A stretch of DNA of 64,000 bases, taken from NCBI RefSeq assembly GCF_021730305.1, contig NZ_CP032674.1:3395001-3459000 (forward strand), read 5' to 3'. Both the position numbers and the translations under genes were made by a program. Shown here in pieces: positions 7,126 to 22,286 of the stretch (positions are counted from its first letter, which is position 1; every line of letters begins with the position of its first letter). The DNA is from Xanthobacter sp. YC-JY1 (GTDB taxonomy: Bacteria > Pseudomonadota > Alphaproteobacteria > Rhizobiales > Xanthobacteraceae). The notes beneath the pieces were generated by a model. That model ran no database searches and was not told the origin of the DNA. It worked only from the letters and a program-made list of their open reading frames with translations.

Positions 7126-7710
7126 ATGATGAAGCTGAAATCGCTTGTTTTTGCAGGCATCGCCGCGCTTGTGGCGACGGGCTCGGCCAAGGCCGACGAT
7201 CGCTACGACATCTTCAATTTCAACAAGTTCTTCGGCGGCGGAAATGTCGGCGTGGTGGGCAGCACCTCGCCCATCGGCCGGCAGATGGTCTCCATCGATC
7301 CGAAATATGCGCCCGGCAACATCGTCATCAACACGTCGGAGCGCCGCCTTTATTACGTAACGTCGCGTGGCCAGGCCATCCGCTACGGCGTCGGCGTCGG
7401 CCGCGACGGCTTCCGCTGGTCCGGCGTTAAGACGGTGAGCGCCAAGAAGGAATGGCCCTCCTGGACCCCGCCGGCCCAGATGCTGCGCCGCCGTCCCGAT
7501 CTGCCCCGCTACATGCCCGGCGGCATCGACAACCCGCTCGGCGCCCGCGCCATGTATCTCGGCTCCAGCCTCTACCGCATCCACGGCTCCAACGAGCCGG
7601 AGACCATCGGGCAGGCGGTGTCGTCCGGCTGCTTCCGCATGACCAATGACGACGTGGTCGACCTCTACAATCGCGTGCGCGTGGGCGCGACCGTCTACGT
7701 CCTGCGCTGA
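7126..7710 (+). CDS. L,D-transpeptidase (YkuD domain)
   Basis: Exported enzyme that forms 3-3 peptidoglycan crosslinks or attaches proteins to peptidoglycan. 194 residues from ATG 7126. A signal peptide covers 1-23 (SAKA then DDRYD). The YkuD catalytic motif is complete: HGSNEPETIGQAVSSGCFRM, with His153, Ser167, Gly168, Cys169 and Arg171. Upstream core motifs IVINTSERRLYYV and YGVGVGRDGFRWSG are typical of the rhizobial ErfK/YbiS/YcfS/YnhG group. It is a single-gene unit ended by a terminator hairpin shared with the convergent cold-shock gene. Confidence 0.92.
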   Translation: MMKLKSLVFAGIAALVATGSAKADDRYDIFNFNKFFGGGNVGVVGSTSPIGRQMVSIDPKYAPGNIVINTSERRLYYVTSRGQAIRYGVGVGRDGFRWSGVKTVSAKKEWPSWTPPAQMLRRRPDLPRYMPGGIDNPLGARAMYLGSSLYRIHGSNEPETIGQAVSSGCFRMTNDDVVDLYNRVRVGATVYVLR

Positions 7711-7726
7711 GGCCCTTTTGAAACGA

Positions 7727-7762
7727 AAATGGCCCGGCCGTCGTGAGACAGCCGGGCCATTT
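7727..7762. terminator. Bidirectional terminator between transpeptidase and cold-shock gene
   Basis: AAATGGCCCGGC (7727-7738) pairs perfectly with GCCGGGCCATTT (7751-7762) around a 12-base loop, with A/T flanks on both sides. It separates two convergent genes and should serve both. Confidence 0.85.
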
Positions 7763-7781
7763 AATTCAACGCTTAAGCGCG

Positions 7782-7988
7782 TCAGAGGGCGGCGAGGTTC
7801 GCAGCCTTGCTCTTCCCGCGGTTGTCCGGGACAACATCGAACGAGACCTTCTGGCCGTCGTTGAGGCTGTACATGCCGGACCGCTCCACGTCGGAGATGT
7901 GAACGAACACGTCGGGGCCGCCCTCATCCTGAACGATGAAGCCGAAACCCTTCTGGGCGTTGAAAAACTTGACGGTACCCGTGGCCAT
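7782..7988 (-). CDS. Cold-shock domain protein (CspA family)
   Basis: 68 residues from ATG 7988 (MATGTVKFFNAQKGFGFI), the usual size. RNP1 (KGFGFI) and RNP2 (VFVHIS) are intact, followed by the family's GQKVSFDVVPDNRGKSKA tail. Binds single-stranded RNA/DNA as an RNA chaperone. The frame extends upstream to 8051 but the Arg/Ser-rich extension is not part of the family. The preceding gene on the strand ends at 8472, leaving room for the long 5' leader that csp genes often have. Confidence 0.95.
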   Translation of the reverse strand: MATGTVKFFNAQKGFGFIVQDEGGPDVFVHISDVERSGMYSLNDGQKVSFDVVPDNRGKSKAANLAAL

Positions 7989-8471
7989 GTGAGGCCTCCT
8001 GTGGGAACGCTCTCCGGGACTTCCCGAAGGCGCCGATCGCCCCGGCGGCACGCGACCATGACAGTGCGCGGCGCAGCGGGGCGCAGTTCAGGACAGGTTC
8101 GCTTTGTGGGAAGGCTTTTGCGTCGCGGCCCGAAGGAAACGAAGAAGAGGCCGTCGACGAACTTGTCCGCTCGGCTCGCCCCTTCGCTCATCCATGAAAT
8201 GGAAAGCGAAGGAACGAACGCCCCTTGCCGCGGTGCGATCTGCTCGGTCGGGATCGGAGTACATCCGTCCGTCTCCCGGAAGCGTCTGCGCTCAAAGCGC
8301 GCCGCATCCGTCGGCTGGGGTTGATGCAGAGATAAGCGTCAATCGCGGCGGTTCAAGGGCGGGGACCTAAGTTTTTCGCCCGCCGCTCCCGAACCTGTCG
8401 CCGAACCCCGCCGATACCGGGGGTGAACGCCCCCCGGCAAGGTGGTGAAACACACCTGAACCGCAGCCAAA
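7989..8471 (-). other. Long intergenic region upstream of the cold-shock gene
   Basis: 480 bp with no convincing gene; the short open frames here have no family features. It must contain the promoter and probably a long untranslated leader of the csp gene. Immediately before the csp start is an AGGAGG-like site (complement of 7992-7998, gaggcctcct). No perfect hairpin stands out. Confidence 0.5.
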
Positions 8472-9488
8472 TTATTTGGCCGCAGCGGCCTTCGCCACGA
8501 AGGAGCCGTCGAACGTCTTGGCGAGGTCGATCTTCGCCGCCTTCAGCTCAGGATCGAACTCTACCAACATGTTGAGGGCATTCTTCATGCCCCGCTCGGG
8601 GATCAAACCGGTGCGCGAATAGATCGGCAGCGAGTTCTTGACCGCGTTGAGGTAGAGCGTCTTGTCCCCGAGCAGATATTCCTCCGGCACCACCGCCGCC
8701 ACATCCTCGGGCGTGGCCGTCTTAAGCCATTGAAGCGCCTTGTAGAAAGCGTTCACGAGCTTCTGGGTGGTGACCGGATTTTGCTCCACGAAATCGCGCT
8801 TCATGTAGAGCACGGCGGCCGGATTTTCCCCGCCGAAGATCTTCTCATTTCCGGATTCCGTGCGGCTGTCTGCCAGAATAATGACGTCCCCATCGTCCTC
8901 GAGCTTGGTAATGACGGGGTCGAGATTGGACATGGCATCGATTTCGCCACGCTTCATCTGCGCCACGGCCGAGGCTCCGCCGCCGACACCTACGTAGGAG
9001 GCATCATCCGGCTTCAGACCGTCTTTGGCCATGAGGAAATTGACGAAGAAATTCGTGGAGGAGCCCGGCGCAGTGACGCCGATCTTCGCGCCCTTCAAAT
9101 CCTTCACCGACTTGATCGGCCGATCCTTCCGCGCCACCAGCACGATCCCCGGGAAACGGCCCAATTCGATAACGGAAACAATGTCCTGGCCCTTGGCCTG
9201 CATGCGGATGGTGTGCTCGTAGGCGCCCGTCACCACGTCGATGGAGCCGCCGATAAGGGCTTGCAAAGACTTGGCTCCGCCACCGAAATCGTTGATGGCG
9301 ACGTCGAGCCCCTCATCCTTGAAGAAGCCTTTCCGCTCGGCGATCGTCAGCGGCAGATAATAGAGCAGCGGCTTGCCGCCGACCCCCAGCGTGAGCTTCG
9401 GCTTTTCCGCCTTCGCCGCCGGTTGGGCGCTGGCCGGCACGGCGCAGGCGAGCGCGAGCGCGGCCACCGCGAGCTTGAGCAACCTCAT
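8472..9488 (-). CDS. ABC transporter substrate-binding protein, nitrate/sulfonate/taurine (SsuA-like) type
   Basis: 338 residues from ATG 9488 (MRLLKLAVAALALACAVPAS). A signal peptide ends near AQPA at about 22. The periplasmic-binding fold of the NMT1/SsuA group is recognisable: LLYYLPLTIAERKGFFKDEG at the N-lobe, VDVVTGAYEH-like region, VKDLKGAKIGVTAPGSSTNFF, and AVAQMKRGEIDAMSNLDP. It is the last gene of an ATPase-permease-binding protein operon read leftward (21 bp after the permease). The family takes up sulfonates, nitrate, taurine, thiamine precursors or related molecules; the substrate cannot be decided here. Confidence 0.88.
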   Translation of the reverse strand: MRLLKLAVAALALACAVPASAQPAAKAEKPKLTLGVGGKPLLYYLPLTIAERKGFFKDEGLDVAINDFGGGAKSLQALIGGSIDVVTGAYEHTIRMQAKGQDIVSVIELGRFPGIVLVARKDRPIKSVKDLKGAKIGVTAPGSSTNFFVNFLMAKDGLKPDDASYVGVGGGASAVAQMKRGEIDAMSNLDPVITKLEDDGDVIILADSRTESGNEKIFGGENPAAVLYMKRDFVEQNPVTTQKLVNAFYKALQWLKTATPEDVAAVVPEEYLLGDKTLYLNAVKNSLPIYSRTGLIPERGMKNALNMLVEFDPELKAAKIDLAKTFDGSFVAKAAAAK

Positions 9489-9508
9489 GATTTTCCTCCC
9501 GTTTTTCT

Positions 9509-10318
9509 CTACGCCTGCGCGGCCGGCGCGGGGCGCCACACCAACAGGCGGTTCTCGATTGCGCTCACCAGCGTGTCGATGATGATGACGAAGATGGAGA
9601 GCACCAGCATGCCCGAGAACACGCCGGTGACGTCAAACACCCCTTCCGCCTGGTGGATGCGATAGCCAAGCCCCGCCGCCGAACCGAGATATTCCCCCAC
9701 CACCGCTCCCACGAGCGCAAAGCCAACCGCCGTGTGGAGCGAGGAGAACATCCAGGTGAGCGCGGAGGGCCAGAACACGTTCCTCATCAGCTGGCGCTCG
9801 CTCATGCCGAGCATCCGGGCATTGGCGAGCAGCGTCGGGCTGACCTCCTTAACACCTTGGTAGACATTGAAGAAAACGATGAAGAAGACCAGCGTCACCC
9901 CCAGCGCCACCTTGGACCAGATGCCGAGCCCCAGCCAAAGAGCGAAGATCGGCGCCAGCACCACGCGCGGCAGGGCATTGGCCATTTTCACATAGGGATC
10001 GAAGACCGCTGCGATCACCGCCTTGCGCGCGAACCAGAAGCCCACCAGCACCCCGCCCAGCGCACCGATGGCAAAGGCGAGCATGGTCTCCAGGAGCGTG
10101 ATGCCGAGGTGATACCAGATCACGCCCGTGTAGAAGTCCTTGAAAGTACGCTCGAAAACGGCGAGCGGCGTCGAGAAGAAGAAGGGATCGAGCGGATAGA
10201 AGGGCTTGGGCGAGAGCGCCGGGATATTGACCTTCATGGTGGAGCCGAAATGCCAGATGGCGATCAGCACCACCGCCACCAGCACCTGCAGGGTGAACAG
10301 CGTGAAACGATTGCGCAT
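9509..10318 (-). CDS. ABC transporter permease, SsuC/TauC type
   Basis: 269 residues, ATG at 10318 (MRNRFTLFTLQVLVAVVLIA). About six membrane spans. The ABC permease EAA-type loop is seen as LLANARMLGMSERQLMRNVFWPSALTW, with the conserved Gly. It is placed three bases after the ATPase stop and 21 bases before the binding protein start, so it is the inner-membrane channel of the same importer. Confidence 0.9.
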   Translation of the reverse strand: MRNRFTLFTLQVLVAVVLIAIWHFGSTMKVNIPALSPKPFYPLDPFFFSTPLAVFERTFKDFYTGVIWYHLGITLLETMLAFAIGALGGVLVGFWFARKAVIAAVFDPYVKMANALPRVVLAPIFALWLGLGIWSKVALGVTLVFFIVFFNVYQGVKEVSPTLLANARMLGMSERQLMRNVFWPSALTWMFSSLHTAVGFALVGAVVGEYLGSAAGLGYRIHQAEGVFDVTGVFSGMLVLSIFVIIIDTLVSAIENRLLVWRPAPAAQA

Positions 10319-10321
10319 GGT

Positions 10322-11134
10322 TCAGCTCGCGACCTCGGACTGGCGATAACCCTTCACCACTTCATCCTTCAGCGCCGCCCAGATCTCGCGGTGAAGGTGG
10401 TGGAAGGCAGGTTCCAGCCGCACGTCGATGTCACGCGGGCGGGGGATGGGCACGCGCCACTGGCCGATGATGCGCGAGGCCGGGCCCGCGCCCATGATAA
10501 CCACCCGGTCGGCCAGCGAAATCGCCTCCTCCAGATCATGGGTCACGAACATCACCGCCTTGCGGTCCTGGCTCCACAGATCGAGCAGGAGGTTGCCCAT
10601 GATCTGCCGGGTCTGGGCGTCGAGCGGGCCGAACGGCTCGTCCATGAGCAGGATCTTGGGATCGCGGATCAACACCTGGGCGAGGCCCACGCGCTTCCTC
10701 TGCCCGCCGGACAATTGGTGGGGATAGCGATCGGCGAAGGCAGCGAGCCCCACGCGGGCCAGCCACTTGCGGGCACGGGCGCGCGCCTCGTCCGTGTCGG
10801 TGCCGGCGACCTCAAGGCCTATGGCCACGTTGTCGAGTGCCGTTTTCCACGGGAACAGGGCCTCGGCCTGGAAGAGATAGCCGGCCGCGCGGTTGAGGCC
10901 GGCGAGAGCCTTGCCGTGGATCGTCACCGTGCCGGAGGCCGGCTTCAACAGGCCAGCGGCGGCGTTGAGAAGGGTGGACTTGCCGCAGCCGGTGGGGCCG
11001 ACGATGGCGACGAACTCGCCATCCACCAGATCGAGATTGACGCCCTGCACCGCGACGAAGGGCGAAGCCGCACGGCTGGCGCCGGGGAAGGCGATGGAGA
11101 TGTCGCGCAGCCCGACCGCGCATGCCTGAGCCAT
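10322..11134 (-). CDS. ABC transporter ATP-binding protein, SsuB/TauB type
   Basis: 270 residues from ATG 11134 (MAQACAVGLRDISIAFPGAS). Walker A GPTGCGKST, Q-loop YLFQAEALFPWKT, signature LSGGQRKRVGLAQ, Walker B ILLMDEPFGPLD and H-loop FVTHDLEEAI are all complete. It energises the permease encoded directly downstream. The frame opens at 11290 but the Pro/Arg-rich extension is not family-like and overlaps the ftsK end. Confidence 0.93.
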   Translation of the reverse strand: MAQACAVGLRDISIAFPGASRAASPFVAVQGVNLDLVDGEFVAIVGPTGCGKSTLLNAAAGLLKPASGTVTIHGKALAGLNRAAGYLFQAEALFPWKTALDNVAIGLEVAGTDTDEARARARKWLARVGLAAFADRYPHQLSGGQRKRVGLAQVLIRDPKILLMDEPFGPLDAQTRQIMGNLLLDLWSQDRKAVMFVTHDLEEAISLADRVVIMGAGPASRIIGQWRVPIPRPRDIDVRLEPAFHHLHREIWAALKDEVVKGYRQSEVAS

Positions 11135-11286
11135 GCGGCCTCCCTGGACCACGCTGAAGGGTTGCACCACTGAACGTCTCCCGATCCCGCGGCCCGACCG
11201 CGCGTCCGGTTGGCCCGGATCAAGCTGACAAGGTAGCCGAGGGCGCGCGGGAGGCAAAGGTGGAGGATCGCCGGTCGCGCGTCCTC

Positions 11287-14280
<2,994 letters not shown>

Positions 14281-14475
14281 GGGAATCCGAAATCCGCAGC
14301 ACCGGCGCCGTTTCGAGGACACTAGGGCGGGGGCGTTAAGGGGAGGTTTGCACCTCACCACAACGGTTTCATGATACCTTATCTGTGAATCATGGGGACA
14401 AGCCCGCACCACTGCACCCGCCTGCGCCGGGTCCGCTCCAGCCCCCGCAGGCCCTGCTGCCGGACCTCCGTACGG

Positions 14476-14508
14476 TTGACATTCAGCCCTGCCGGAGTCC
14501 TTTTAAAT
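14476..14508 (+). promoter_or_regulatory. Candidate promoter of the imuA-imuB-dnaE2 operon
   Basis: TTGACA (14476-14481) is a perfect -35 box; an A/T-rich -10-like sequence TTTTAAAT follows at 14501-14508 (about 19 bp spacing, somewhat long). A LexA box begins three bases downstream, where the transcript would start. Confidence 0.5.
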
Positions 14509-14510
14509 GA

Positions 14511-14525
14511 GAACAAAATAGGAAC
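14511..14525 (+). promoter_or_regulatory. LexA (SOS) box upstream of imuA
   Basis: GAAC-AAAATAG-GAAC, that is GTTC-N7-GTTC on the other strand, the exact alphaproteobacterial LexA recognition pattern. It lies 15 bp before the imuA ATG, over the expected transcription start, so LexA binding would block the operon until DNA damage. The ftsK start is 231 bp away in the other direction. Confidence 0.88.
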
Positions 14526-14540
14526 ATTTGGCGTCCATCC

Positions 14541-15374
14541 ATGCCCTCCTTTCCCCACCCTCAGCAGGCCCAGCGCGAGGATCTGGCGGCTCTTCGCCGC
14601 CGCATCGTCGAGATGGAACGGCTGTCCGGCCTCCCGGACGGTCCCGCCCGGCCGCGCCTGTCCCTTGGGGGCTCCCTGGACGAGGCGCTGGGGGGCGGGC
14701 TGGCCCGCGATGCGCTGCACGAGGCCTTCCCGGCCGAGAAGGGCAATGCCGCTGCCGTGCTCGGTTTCGCCCTCGCGCTCGCGGCCGGCACCCGCAAGCC
14801 GGTGCTGTGGGTGCGGCAGGACATGGCAGCGCTGGAGGGGGGCGACATTTACGGCCCCGGCTGCGCCGCCTTCGGGCTCGATCCCTCCCGCCTGATCCTG
14901 GTGGCCGCCGCAGACGCCGCCGACACGCTGGGCGCCGCAGAGGAAGCCCTTGGCCATGGCGCCCTCGGGCTGGTGGTGGCCGAGCCCTGGGGATCCCCGC
15001 GCCTCATCGATCTCACAGCCACCCGCCGGCTCGCCTTGCGCAGCGAGCGTTCCGGCGTGCCGTCCCTCCTGCTGCGGCCGGGGGCGGACCCTGGCCCTTC
15101 CGCCGCCGCTACCCGCTGGCGGGTTGCTGCGGCCCCCTCTCGCGTGGCGGGGGATGTGCCGGCCTTCTGCCTCGGCCCGCCCGCCTTCGCGCTGGAAATC
15201 GAGCGCAACCGCCTCGGACCCACCGGCCACTTCACCGTGGAATGGAATGCCCATGCCCGACGCTTCACCCCGGCGCCTCGCCGCGCTCTTCCTGCCGCGC
15301 CTGCCGACCGACCGGCTGCACCGCAGCCGGCGGGGGCGTCGCATGTCGTCTTCGGCTGGCGCCGCACCGGCTGA
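14541..15374 (+). CDS. imuA: ImuA, SulA-like mutagenesis accessory protein
   Basis: First gene of the damage-inducible translesion cassette. 277 residues from ATG 14541 (MPSFPHPQQAQREDLAALRR). A RecA-like fold without nucleotide motifs is suggested by LGGSLDEALGGGLARDALHE at about 42-61 and VLWVRQDMAALEGGDIYGPG at about 87-106, both characteristic of ImuA in alphaproteobacteria. ImuA is thought to help ImuB and DnaE2 act at blocked forks. It overlaps imuB by 122 bp. A LexA box lies immediately upstream. Confidence 0.9.
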   Translation: MPSFPHPQQAQREDLAALRRRIVEMERLSGLPDGPARPRLSLGGSLDEALGGGLARDALHEAFPAEKGNAAAVLGFALALAAGTRKPVLWVRQDMAALEGGDIYGPGCAAFGLDPSRLILVAAADAADTLGAAEEALGHGALGLVVAEPWGSPRLIDLTATRRLALRSERSGVPSLLLRPGADPGPSAAATRWRVAAAPSRVAGDVPAFCLGPPAFALEIERNRLGPTGHFTVEWNAHARRFTPAPRRALPAAPADRPAAPQPAGASHVVFGWRRTG

Positions 15375-16844
15375 TCCGCCGCTGGTCACGGTGGAGGTGA
15401 AGGCCAATGCCCGCCGCATCGCCGCGGTGGACGCAGCCGCCGCCCGCCTCGGCCTCCATCCCGGCCTCACGCTGGCGGATGCGCAGGCCCGTGTCCCGCA
15501 GACCGAGGCGGTGGAGGCGGATGCGGCGGCGGACGCGGCACTGCTCACTGCCATTGCGTCGTGGTGCGAACGCTGGACGCCGTTCGTCGCCGTGTCCGGG
15601 CCGGACGGCATCGTCCTCGACATCACCGGCTGCGCCCATCTGTTCGGCGGCGAGGCGGCCCTGCTGTCTGCCATGACGGAACGGCTCGCCGCCACCGGGC
15701 TTGCCGCCTGCGGCGCGGTGGCCGGAACGGCGCGTGCTGCCCTCGCCCTCGCCCGCTGGCGGCCGGGACAGGTGGTGCCGGCGGGAGGCGATCGGGAAGC
15801 CGTCGCGCCCTTGCCGGTGGACGCCCTCGGCCTGGATGCGGAGGCGGGGCGGAGCCTCGCCTATCTCGGGCTGGTGCGCATCGGCGACATCGCCGGCAAG
15901 CCCCGCGCGGCGCTTGCCGCCCGTTTCGGCAGCGTCCTGGTGGAGCGGCTGGACGAGCTGTGCGGCGCTGCCTCGCCGCCCATTTCCCCGCTCAATCCCC
16001 TGCCCGTCTATGTGGCGGAACGGCGCTTCGCCGAGCCCATGGGCGACGAGGCGACCGCCCGCGCCGTGCTCGCCGACCTTGCCCGCGACCTCGCCGGCGT
16101 GCTGGAGCGGCATGGCGAGGGCGGACGGCGCTTCGAGGCCGCCTTCTTCCGCAGCGATGGCGCCGTGCGACGTGTGGCGGCGGGCACGGCGGCGCCCCTG
16201 CGCGACGGGGCACGCCTCGCCGGCCTATTCCGCGAGCGGCTGGCGGCGCTGGCCGATCCGCTGGACCCCGGCTTCGGCTATGACGTGATCCGCCTGTCCG
16301 TCACCGCGGCCGAACCGCTGGCCGCCACCCAGTCCGGCTTCGGCGCCGAGCCGGCCGGCGCGGGGCTCGACCAGCTGGTGGACACCCTCTCCGCCCGGCT
16401 GGGGCCGCGCCGCGTCACCTGCCTTGCCGCGCAGGACAGCCATATTCCCGAGCGGGCCACCGTGCGGGTGCCAGCGCAAAAAGCATGGCGCAGCCGGGAA
16501 GCACTCGCGCACGATTGGGCCGAGCCGGCGGCGGCGGACGCCCCCCTCGCCCGCCCGCCGGCCATGTTTCCCGTGCCCGAGCCGGTGGAGACGCTGGCCC
16601 AGGTGCCGGACGGCCCGCCTTTGCGCTTCCGCTGGCGGCGGGTGCTGCACGAGGTGGCGCGGGCCGAGGGGCCGGAGCGCATCGCGCCGGAATGGTGGAC
16701 CGCCCTCGATGGCAACCGACCGGGCCTGACGCGCGACTATTTCCGCGTGGAGGACACGCAGGGCCGCCGCTTCTGGCTCTATCGCGAAGGCACCTACGGG
16801 CGGGAGACGTCGACGCCGCAATGGTTCCTCCACGGGCTGTTCCC

Positions 16845-16848
<4 letters not shown>
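15253..16848 (+). CDS. imuB: ImuB, inactive Y-family polymerase homologue
   Basis: 531 residues from ATG 15253 (MPDASPRRLAALFLPRLPTD), a typical ImuB start; ATG 15247 is also possible and the frame opens to 14950, overlapping imuA. The N-terminal Y-family region is present (ANARRIAAVDAAAARLGLHP, then GIVLDITGCAHLFGGEAALL), but the catalytic acidic positions are degenerate, as is known for ImuB, which serves as the beta-clamp adaptor for DnaE2. The C-terminus ends with the conserved FWLYREGTYG and WFLHGLF. The stop overlaps the dnaE2 start (GTGA). Confidence 0.92.
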
Positions 16849-20144
<3,296 letters not shown>

Positions 20145-20319
20145 GCACCACGCCCGCGATGCCGCAGAGGTATCCAGCAGCCCAAGTCCGTGAGGGGGCA
20201 GGTGAAAACCCGACAAATCGGGCAAAAAAGGCACGAGGGCCCCGCGCACTTCACGATTTATCCACAAAAACACGTGAGGCTTCGAGACAGATGGAACCTA
20301 AGGCCGGGATACCGCCGCC

Positions 20320-21345
20320 GTGAAGCCGCTCCTCATCGTTACCGGATTTGTGGCCGCCGCCGCCGTTGGCGCAGGCATGGCCATCAGCCCGCTTCTGTCG
20401 GCCAGGGATGACGGCCCGGCGACCACCCAGTCCATTTCCCAGCCGGCGAACCCGGCTTCCGGACAGGCCGCCCAGGGCAAGGGCGCGACCGCCGCGCAGA
20501 AGAGCGCCGCCGCTGCGGCCCAGCCGGTGCCGGCCCCCGCGCCGGAGCCTGCCGCCCCGCCGCCGGTCACGCCGCGCAAGAACTACACCTACAAGTCGTT
20601 CGACGTGGATGGCTCCTACATCGCCATGACATTCGACGACGGCCCGAACCCGGAGACGACGCCGCGGCTCCTGCAGATCCTGCGCGAGCGCAACATCAAG
20701 GTGACCTTCTTCGTGCTCGGCAACATGGTCGCCAAGCACCCCGAAGTGCTCAAGATGATCGCCGACGAGGGCCACGAGATCGGCAGCCATTCCTGGAGCC
20801 ATCCGCAGCTCACCCGCATCAGCCAGGCGGCGGTGGACAAGGAGCTGGGCAACACCTCCGAAGCCATCTTCCAGGTCACCGGCAAGCGCCCGATCTATCT
20901 GCGCCCGCCCTACGGCTCCATGAAGCCGACGCTGCGCAGCTACATCGAGGACAAATACGGCCTGACCATCGTCAACTGGTCGGTGGACCCCAACGACTGG
21001 AAGAATCGCAACAGCCAGGCGGTGCATGACGCCATCATGGCGCAGGTGAAGCCGGGCGCCATCGTACTCTCCCACGATATCTACGCCACCACCGTGGATG
21101 CCATGCCGCGCATCCTCGATGAGCTGGCCGCCAAGGGCTACAAGTTCGCCACGCTGTCGCAGATGGTGGCCATGGACAAGCCGCTGAAGGTGGCCCTCGC
21201 CGCCCCCGGCGCCGCCACCAAGAAGCCGAAGCCCAATGGCGCGAAGCCCGATGCGGCCAAGCCGGCCGGCACGCCCAAGCCAGCCGCCGCCGCGCCAAAA
21301 CCGGCCGCGTCCTCTGCCCCGGCCCGCAGCGCCGGCGTCTACTGA
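20320..21345 (+). CDS. Polysaccharide deacetylase (NodB homology domain), membrane-anchored
   Basis: 341 residues from GTG 20320. Residues 1-25 are a hydrophobic anchor or signal; 30-85 is a Pro/Ala/Gln linker. The NodB domain has all motifs: TFDDGP (Asp106, Asp107), HSWSHP (His157, His161), RPPYG, VNWSVDPNDW and AIVLSHDIY. The C-terminal 50 residues are Lys/Pro/Ala-rich. Such enzymes remove acetyl groups from peptidoglycan, chitooligosaccharide or exopolysaccharide in the periplasm; the substrate is unclear. A terminator follows the stop. Confidence 0.9.
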   Translation: MKPLLIVTGFVAAAAVGAGMAISPLLSARDDGPATTQSISQPANPASGQAAQGKGATAAQKSAAAAAQPVPAPAPEPAAPPPVTPRKNYTYKSFDVDGSYIAMTFDDGPNPETTPRLLQILRERNIKVTFFVLGNMVAKHPEVLKMIADEGHEIGSHSWSHPQLTRISQAAVDKELGNTSEAIFQVTGKRPIYLRPPYGSMKPTLRSYIEDKYGLTIVNWSVDPNDWKNRNSQAVHDAIMAQVKPGAIVLSHDIYATTVDAMPRILDELAAKGYKFATLSQMVAMDKPLKVALAAPGAATKKPKPNGAKPDAAKPAGTPKPAAAAPKPAASSAPARSAGVY

Positions 21346-21365
21346 CGCAACAGGTTCATCCCCTC

Positions 21366-21398
21366 AAACGGCGCTCCGGTCCCCGGGGCGCCGTTTTT
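21366..21398. terminator. Bidirectional terminator between deacetylase and aldolase genes
   Basis: AAACGGCGC (21366-21374) pairs with GCGCCGTTT (21388-21396), followed by a T run to 21398. It separates two convergent genes (stops at 21345 and 21413). Confidence 0.85.
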
Positions 21399-21412
21399 CG
21401 TTCCGGGGCTGG

Positions 21413-22120
21413 TCAGTCCTCGCCCGGGTGGGCATGACCGCCGTGCGCGTCGTCGTGGTCATGATGGGCATCCGGCGCCGGAAGCGTGAGGCCGAAGGTC
21501 TTCACCAGGTCGTCCACCTGCGACGGCGACAGATAACGCGGGTTAAGGCCGCGTAGCAGCAGATAGAGCTTCGCCGTCTCTTCCAGCTCCTCGGTGGCGA
21601 AGACAGCAGCCTCCAGCGTGTCTCCCGCAACCACCGGACCGTGATTGGCCAAGAGCACTGAAGTGTAGCGGCCGGCAAGGCCCCGGATCGCGTCAGCGAC
21701 GGCGGGATCGCCCGGCCGATAATAAGGCAGAAGCGCAGTCTGCCCGGCACGCATGAGGTAATAGGGCGTCATGGGCGGCAAGGCCGCGCGCGGATCGATC
21801 TCCGGCAGCATGGTGAGCGCCACCGAGTGGGTCGAGTGCAGGTGCACGATGGCCCGCGCCGTGCCGCGGGTCTCGTAGAGCGCCGAATGCAGCGGGATTT
21901 CCTTGGTGGGCGGATCGCCGCTCAGGAGCCGTCCCGCAGCGTCGAGGCGGGAGATGCGCGCGGGATCAAGGAAGCCGAGGGAGGCATTGGTGGGCGTCAC
22001 CAGCCATCCGCCGTCGTCGAGCCTCAGGCTGATATTGCCGGACGAGCCGGGCGTCAGCCCCCGCTCGAACAAGGAGCGCCCGAAGCGGCAGATCTCCTCC
22101 CGCAGTCTGGTCTCGTCCAT
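21413..22120 (-). CDS. otnC: Class II aldolase family, 3-oxo-tetronate 4-phosphate decarboxylase-like
   Basis: 235 residues from ATG 22120 (MDETRLREEICRFGRSLFER). The fold and metal ligands are those of the AraD/FucA family: GLTPGSSGNISLR at 21-33, Glu74 in TKEIPLH, His93 and His95 in VHLHSTH, His160 in LLANHGPVV. The sequence closely resembles OtnC/YgbL, which decarboxylates 3-oxo-tetronate 4-phosphate to a triose phosphate. The divergent neighbour is an L-threonate dehydrogenase, the first step of the same route, which supports the call. The C-terminal tail HHDHDDAHGGHAH is an unusual histidine-rich metal-binding-like extension. Confidence 0.8.
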   Translation of the reverse strand: MDETRLREEICRFGRSLFERGLTPGSSGNISLRLDDGGWLVTPTNASLGFLDPARISRLDAAGRLLSGDPPTKEIPLHSALYETRGTARAIVHLHSTHSVALTMLPEIDPRAALPPMTPYYLMRAGQTALLPYYRPGDPAVADAIRGLAGRYTSVLLANHGPVVAGDTLEAAVFATEELEETAKLYLLLRGLNPRYLSPSQVDDLVKTFGLTLPAPDAHHDHDDAHGGHAHPGED

Positions 22121-22286
22121 GGCCGGCCTCCGCTTGTTCCGCCGACGCACAAAAGCGAAGCGGACCCCCCTTGGCAAGCGTGAACAGCACCGCGGCTAAA
22201 ACGATTTGATCCCCTGCCGGCAGGCTCCTACAAAAGGCTCCGGATGCCGCCGGGCCAACAGGCGGCCGAGACACGGGGAAACGGCC

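Noticed and set aside
9653-11173. 506-codon open frame on the plus strand
   Set aside because: Antisense to the ABC permease and ATPase genes, which have complete family motifs.
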